The notes under the pieces are model-generated. The model saw nothing but the letters and a program-made list of their open reading frames with translations, was not told the origin of the DNA and did not search any database. From assembly GCA_028288725.1 (NCBI GenBank), contig JAQGIC010000032.1:29982-93981 (forward strand): a stretch of 64,000 bases of DNA. Reading direction: 5' to 3'. The translations under genes were made by a program, and so were the position numbers. Numbering within the stretch: the first letter of the stretch is position 1; each line of letters starts with the position of its first letter. Shown here piece after piece: positions 60,216 through 64,000 of this stretch. This DNA comes from Rhodospirillales bacterium. Lineage in GTDB: Bacteria > Pseudomonadota > Alphaproteobacteria > ATCC43930 > CGMCC-115725.

Positions 60216-61439
60216 GTGTCTCGCAACGTCTCATGGGCGGCGCTCGCCGTCGCCACGCTTCTGGGCTCCACCGCCCTCACGTCCGCCGCCCTCGCCGCGG
60301 ACCCGATCAAGATCGGCGTCTCCGGCCCGTTCACCGGCGGCTCGGCCTCGATGGGTGTCAGCATGCGCGACGGCGTCAAGCTGGCGGTCGAGGAAATCAA
60401 CAAGGCCGGCGGCGTGCTCGGCCGGCCGCTCGTCACGGTCGAACGCGACGACGAAGCCAAGAACGAGGTCGGCGTCCAGGTCACCCAGGAGCTGATCAAC
60501 AAGGAACATGTCGTCGCCGCCGTCGGCTTCATCAACACCGGCGTGGCGCTGGCCGCGACCCGCTTCTACGAGGAAGCGGAAATCCCGGTGTTCGACAATG
60601 TCGCGACCGGCTCGGCCGTCACCAAGCAGTTCCTGCCGCCCGACTATGAGCAGAACTACGTGTTCCGCAATGCCGCCAACGACACGATCCAGTCGGCGAT
60701 GATCGTCGATCAGGCGATCGACAAGCAGCATTTCACCAAGCCGGCGATCCTGGCCGACAGCACCAACTATGGCCAGCTCGGCCGCCAGGACCTGGAAGCG
60801 GCACTGGCGAAGAAAGGCATCAAGCCGGTCACCGAGGAGAAGTTCAACATCGGCGACGTCGACATGACCTCGCAGCTGCTGAAGGCCAAATCGGCCGGTG
60901 CGGACTCGATCCTGACCTACGGCATCGGGCCCGAGCTGGCCCAGATCGCCAACGGCATGGCCAAGCTCGGCTGGAAGGTGCCGATCGTCGGCAGCTGGAC
61001 GCTGTCGATGGCGACCTTCATCGACAATGCCGGGCCGAATGGCGAGGGTGCGGTCATGCCGGAGACCTTCATCCAGGCCGGCACGACGCCGAAGCGCAAG
61101 ACCTTCGTCGAATCCTATCAGAAGGCCTACAACATCGACCGCATCCCCTCGCCGGTCTCGGCCGCCCAGGGCTATGATTCGGTCTATCTGCTGGCGGCGG
61201 CCATTACCCAGGCCGGCACGACCGAGGGCCCCAAGGTCCGCGCAGCACTCGAAGACCTCAAGACCAAGGTCGACGGCGTGGTCACGACCTACGACCATCC
61301 CTTCAGCCCGACCGACCATGAGGCGATCAGCAAGAACATTCCGGTGTTCGGCATCGTCAAGGGCGGCCGCGTCACCTTCTGGTCGAAGGAAGACGAGGCT
61401 TCGGCCGGCCAGATCCGCGTCAAGGGCGCGGTCAACTAG
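60216..61439 (+). CDS. Branched-chain amino-acid-type ABC substrate-binding protein (LivK family)
   Basis: 407 aa periplasmic protein. A signal peptide (WAALAVATLLGSTALTSAAL) precedes DPIKIGVSGPFTGGSASMGV, then DGVKLAVEEINKAGGVLGRP, the diagnostic opening of LivJ/K proteins. It starts with GTG at 60216 with GGGAGG at 5-base spacing; a 12-residue longer reading from ATG 60180 is unlikely. The ligand could be Leu/Ile/Val, urea-like amides or aromatic acids. Two hairpins follow before livH, which would raise binding protein over permease. Confidence 0.92.
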   Translation: MSRNVSWAALAVATLLGSTALTSAALAADPIKIGVSGPFTGGSASMGVSMRDGVKLAVEEINKAGGVLGRPLVTVERDDEAKNEVGVQVTQELINKEHVVAAVGFINTGVALAATRFYEEAEIPVFDNVATGSAVTKQFLPPDYEQNYVFRNAANDTIQSAMIVDQAIDKQHFTKPAILADSTNYGQLGRQDLEAALAKKGIKPVTEEKFNIGDVDMTSQLLKAKSAGADSILTYGIGPELAQIANGMAKLGWKVPIVGSWTLSMATFIDNAGPNGEGAVMPETFIQAGTTPKRKTFVESYQKAYNIDRIPSPVSAAQGYDSVYLLAAAITQAGTTEGPKVRAALEDLKTKVDGVVTTYDHPFSPTDHEAISKNIPVFGIVKGGRVTFWSKEDEASAGQIRVKGAVN

Positions 61440-61448
61440 GCTTACAAC

Positions 61449-61484
61449 GACGGATCGCCCCGGGCGGTCCGTCTTCACTCTTTT
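61449..61484 (+). terminator. First intercistronic hairpin with T-run after the binding-protein gene
   Basis: An 11-base stem with one T-G pair (61449-61459 with 61463-61473) followed by TTCACTCTTTT. It probably attenuates transcription into livH. Confidence 0.7.
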
Positions 61485-61510
61485 GCGGCCGGGAACTCCT
61501 TCCCGGCCGC
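61485..61510 (+). terminator. Second intercistronic hairpin before livH
   Basis: Perfect 11-bp stem (61485-61495 with 61500-61510), loop CTCC, 26 bases before the livH ATG. It may protect the upstream mRNA end from 3' exonucleases. Confidence 0.6.
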
Positions 61511-61535
61511 ACCTGTCTTCGACGATGGGACGCCC

Positions 61536-62408
61536 ATGGAAATTCTGGCTCAACTCGTGGTCAGCGGCATTGCCGTCGGCATGATCTATGCGGTGATCGC
61601 GTTCGGTTACCAGCTTACCTTCGCGACATCGAAAACGCTGAATTTCGGCCAGGGCGAGGCATTGATGCTGGGCGCGCTGGTGGGTCTGAGCCTGACCCAG
61701 TGGCTGGGCTTCGTGTTCATGCTGCCGCTGGTCATCCTGTTCGGACTGTGCCAGGGCGCCGTGGTCGAATGGCTGGGCGTGCGCCAGTCGATGCGGGCCA
61801 AGTCCGAGTTCGGCTGGATCATGGCGACGATAGCGCTCGGCATCATCTTTCGGAATCTGGCCGAGAATGTCTGGGGGCGCGACGAGCTTAAATTCCCCTC
61901 GCCCCTGCCCGAAGAGCCGCTGAGCCTGCTCGGCGTCAACATGCTGCCGATGGAGGTCGCGGTCGTCGTCGGCGCGCTTGCGATGATGCTGGCGGTCGAA
62001 CTGTTCAATCGCCGCTCGATCTACGGCAAGGCCGTGGTCGCGGCCTCGGCCGACCGGGATGCCGCCGGCCTGATGGGCATCAATACCAACTTGGTCATCA
62101 CCTTTTCCTACGCGCTGTCGTCGGCGACCGCCGCGATCGCGGGCGTGCTGGTCGGACCGCTGAAGCCGGTCGGCGCCACCATGGGCGCCGTGCTCGGCCT
62201 GAAGGCCTTTGCCGTCGCGATCATCGGCGGCCTGTCCTCGGGGTTCGGCGTGATCGCGGGCGGGCTGATCCTGGGCATCGTCGAGAAGCTGACCGGCTTC
62301 TATATCGATTCCGGATATACCGATGTGCCAGGCCTGCTGCTGCTGCTGCTGGTGCTCGCCTTCAAACCCGCCGGCCTGTTCGGCAAGACCGCCATCAAGA
62401 AAGTCTGA
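61536..62408 (+). CDS. livH: Branched-chain amino-acid ABC permease LivH
   Basis: 290 aa, about eight membrane helices. LVVSGIAVGMIYAVIAFGYQ at the start, then FATSKTLNFGQGEALMLGAL (the NFGQGE motif of LivH), and the permease-ATPase contact loop as VVAASADRDAAGLMGINTNL. Begins 97 bases after the binding protein gene and ends 10 bases before the next permease. Confidence 0.93.
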   Translation: MEILAQLVVSGIAVGMIYAVIAFGYQLTFATSKTLNFGQGEALMLGALVGLSLTQWLGFVFMLPLVILFGLCQGAVVEWLGVRQSMRAKSEFGWIMATIALGIIFRNLAENVWGRDELKFPSPLPEEPLSLLGVNMLPMEVAVVVGALAMMLAVELFNRRSIYGKAVVAASADRDAAGLMGINTNLVITFSYALSSATAAIAGVLVGPLKPVGATMGAVLGLKAFAVAIIGGLSSGFGVIAGGLILGIVEKLTGFYIDSGYTDVPGLLLLLLVLAFKPAGLFGKTAIKKV

Positions 62409-62418
62409 GGACGCCCGC

Positions 62419-64000
62419 ATGTTCAGCCGCTTTCTGGCGCCGGCGCTGGCGATCCTCGTGGTCCTGGCGGTCCCGCAGTTCGTGACCAGCCCCTACTACA
62501 TCCATCTGTTCGTCGTCATCGCGATCTATGGCGTGCTGCTGTTGGGCCTCGATATCGTCGTGGGCTATACCGGCGAGGTCTCGCTGGGCCATGCAGCATT
62601 GTTCGGCATCGGCGCCTATACCGCCGGCTGCCTGAAATTCCTGGGCGGCATCGGCCTGGAATGGGCGCTGCCCGCCAGCATCCTGGTCACGGCGGTCTTC
62701 GGCCTGATCCTGGCCCTGCCGGCGCTGCGCGTGACCGGCCCCTACCTTGCCATGGTGACGCTCGCCTTCGGCACCATCGTGCAGATCTTGATCAACGAGG
62801 TGGTGGATCTGACCAACGGTCCGATGGGCATCACGATGCGCAAGCCGACCTGGTTTCACCATCGGATCACCGGCTTCGACTATTACTATATCGCCGCCGC
62901 CGCCCTGCTGCTGACGGTCGTGATCATCAACCGCGTGCTCAGAAGCCATTGGGGCCGCGCGTTCGAGGCCTTGCGCGACAGCCCGATCGCATCGGACTGC
63001 ATGGGCGTCAGCGTCTATCGCTACAAGGTCTACGCCTTCATGATCTCGGCCGGCCTCGCCGGGGTCGCGGGCGCGCTCTATTCCTATTCCGAGGAATATA
63101 TCTCGCCGAACACCTATTCGTTCGAGCTGACCATCCTGTTCCTGCTGGCGGTGACGGTCGGCGGGCGCAAGTCGCGCCTGGGCCCGATCGCCGGTGCCGT
63201 GATCATCGTGTTCCTGCCGAACCTGCTGGCCGACATTACGCTGTTCCGCGCGCTTGCCGGCGCCATCGCCGCGATCGCGCTGATCGGCGGCGCCACGGCG
63301 CTGGTCCGAAAGACGGCGGAACCCAAGCGTATCGCCATTCCGGTCGCCCTGTGCCTCGCCTTCTTCGTCGCCAGCCTGACCTTGAGCAGCGTCACCGACT
63401 ACCGGCTGACCATCTTCGGCGTGATGATCCTGTTCGTCGTCTATTACCTGCCGGACGGCATCGTCGGCTATCTTGCGGCCGCGACCCAGCGCTGGCGCCC
63501 CCGGAAGGCCATGGTCACGGTCGGGGCCGCCGATCAGGGCGACGTGTGGGGCGGCGCGCTCGAGGGTTCGGTTCCCGCCGGCTCCGTCATTCTCCAGGTC
63601 GATCAGGTCCAGATGCGCTTCGGCGGCCTGAAGGCGCTCGACCACGTCGATCTGGCCGTGGTGCGCGGCAGCGTCCATGGGCTGATCGGGCCGAACGGAT
63701 CGGGCAAGAGCACGATGATGAACGTGCTGACCGGTATCTACAAACCTACAGCCGGTGAAGTCGAATTCAATGGACGTGGAATTGCCGGCAATACGCCGTC
63801 GGGCATCGCGCTCGGTGGCATTGCCCGGACCTTCCAGAATGTTCAGTTGTTCGTTGAAATGACGGCGACGGAAAACGTGCTGGTCGGCTTGCATCACACT
63901 TTCAAAAGCACGATCTTTGACGTGATGCTGCATACGCCGCGCTATCGTCGCGAAGAGCGCGAAGCACGCCTGCGTGCCGCCAGCATCCTGCAATTCGTCG
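62419..64000 (+). CDS. LivM-LivG fusion: branched-chain amino-acid ABC permease plus ATPase (3' end outside window)
   Basis: At least 527 aa; the frame is open to base 64000. Residues 1-370 or so form the LivM permease (IVVGYTGEVSLGHAALFGIG, then ALRDSPIASDCMGVSVYRYK coupling loop). After a short linker (about 371-390) an ABC ATPase domain begins (ILQVDQVQMRFGGLKALDHV) with Walker A GPNGSGKS and the LivG-type GIARTFQNVQLFVEMTATEN. The signature motif and Walker B lie beyond the window. Permease-ATPase fusions of this type are known in the family; a separate livF is expected downstream. Confidence 0.9.
   Translation, partial: MFSRFLAPALAILVVLAVPQFVTSPYYIHLFVVIAIYGVLLLGLDIVVGYTGEVSLGHAALFGIGAYTAGCLKFLGGIGLEWALPASILVTAVFGLILALPALRVTGPYLAMVTLAFGTIVQILINEVVDLTNGPMGITMRKPTWFHHRITGFDYYYIAAAALLLTVVIINRVLRSHWGRAFEALRDSPIASDCMGVSVYRYKVYAFMISAGLAGVAGALYSYSEEYISPNTYSFELTILFLLAVTVGGRKSRLGPIAGAVIIVFLPNLLADITLFRALAGAIAAIALIGGATALVRKTAEPKRIAIPVALCLAFFVASLTLSSVTDYRLTIFGVMILFVVYYLPDGIVGYLAAATQRWRPRKAMVTVGAADQGDVWGGALEGSVPAGSVILQVDQVQMRFGGLKALDHVDLAVVRGSVHGLIGPNGSGKSTMMNVLTGIYKPTAGEVEFNGRGIAGNTPSGIALGGIARTFQNVQLFVEMTATENVLVGLHHTFKSTIFDVMLHTPRYRREEREARLRAASILQFV

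Overview
The window is a high-GC chromosomal segment of an alphaproteobacterium, most likely in or near the Rhodospirillales. The evidence is hopanoid genes beside dxs, a CckA hybrid kinase, a SciP-type DUF1153 protein, the FliX/FlbD flagellar checkpoint pair, MotE and DUF6468 flagellar proteins, and a LexA site of the alphaproteobacterial direct-repeat type upstream of recA. The genus cannot be fixed from this sequence. I saw no tRNA or rRNA gene, no CRISPR array, and no insertion sequence or phage.

Layout. (1) 1-7.7 kb: dxs (5' end outside the window), hpnM and, convergently, hpnN (isoprenoid supply and hopanoid trafficking), a LOG-family nucleotide phosphoribohydrolase, and NADP isocitrate dehydrogenase. 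(2) 7.8-11.7 kb: recA and cckA on the minus strand. (3) 11.7-14.0 kb: flgB-flgC-fliE-fliQ-fliR, transcribed toward lower coordinates. (4) 14.1-16.7 kb: a secreted prolyl oligopeptidase and a decayed ABC-transporter binding-protein gene. (5) 16.9-18.6 kb: an orphan FlhB C-terminal-like gene, an unknown gene, fliO and fliP. (6) 18.5-19.6 kb: a PadR regulator with a Cys-rich ferredoxin-like partner. (7) 19.6-28.8 kb, minus strand: a second fliL-like gene, fliL, fliM, a DUF6468 gene, motE, cheZ, two tandem MotB-like genes and a giant AMIN-like/TPR protein. (8) 29.0-32.4 kb: flgF-flgG-flgA-flgH. (9) 32.5-35.6 kb: a small membrane protein, an orphan ABC binding protein, dksA and fliX. (10) 35.8-52.7 kb, plus strand: flgI, a rod-binding protein, a FlgN-like protein, fliK, flgD, sciP, then fliF-fliG-fliH-fliN-motA-flbD-flhA-flhF-flhG and a second FliK-like gene. 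(11) 52.7-64 kb: an M20 amidohydrolase, a lipoprotein, a MATE exporter, an APC permease, an MHS-type MFS symporter, and a branched-chain amino-acid ABC operon cut by the window end (binding protein, LivH, LivM-LivG fusion).

How it fits together. The flagellar genes encode the C-ring and MS-ring, most of the export gate, the rod, the P- and L-rings, hook-cap and hook-length proteins, stator parts, the polar placement pair FlhF/FlhG, and the regulators. The regulatory logic looks Caulobacter-like. CckA acts at the top. CtrA-type half-site pairs (TTAA-N7-TTAA with one or two mismatches) lie upstream of six flagellar operons, including the SciP gene that would antagonise CtrA. FlbD (a sigma54 activator) and FliX are present, and -24/-12 type matches lie upstream of flgF, flgI and fliK. 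Genes for flhB, flgE, fliI, fliJ, flgK, flgL, flagellin and ctrA are not in the window.

The most unusual parts are the tandem MotB-like pair, one of which has lost the proton-carrying Asp, fused by overlap to a giant AMIN-like/TPR gene; the duplicated FliK-like and FliL-like genes; and the FlhB C-domain orphan without an NPTH site. All functional calls come from reading motifs by eye; no database search was run.
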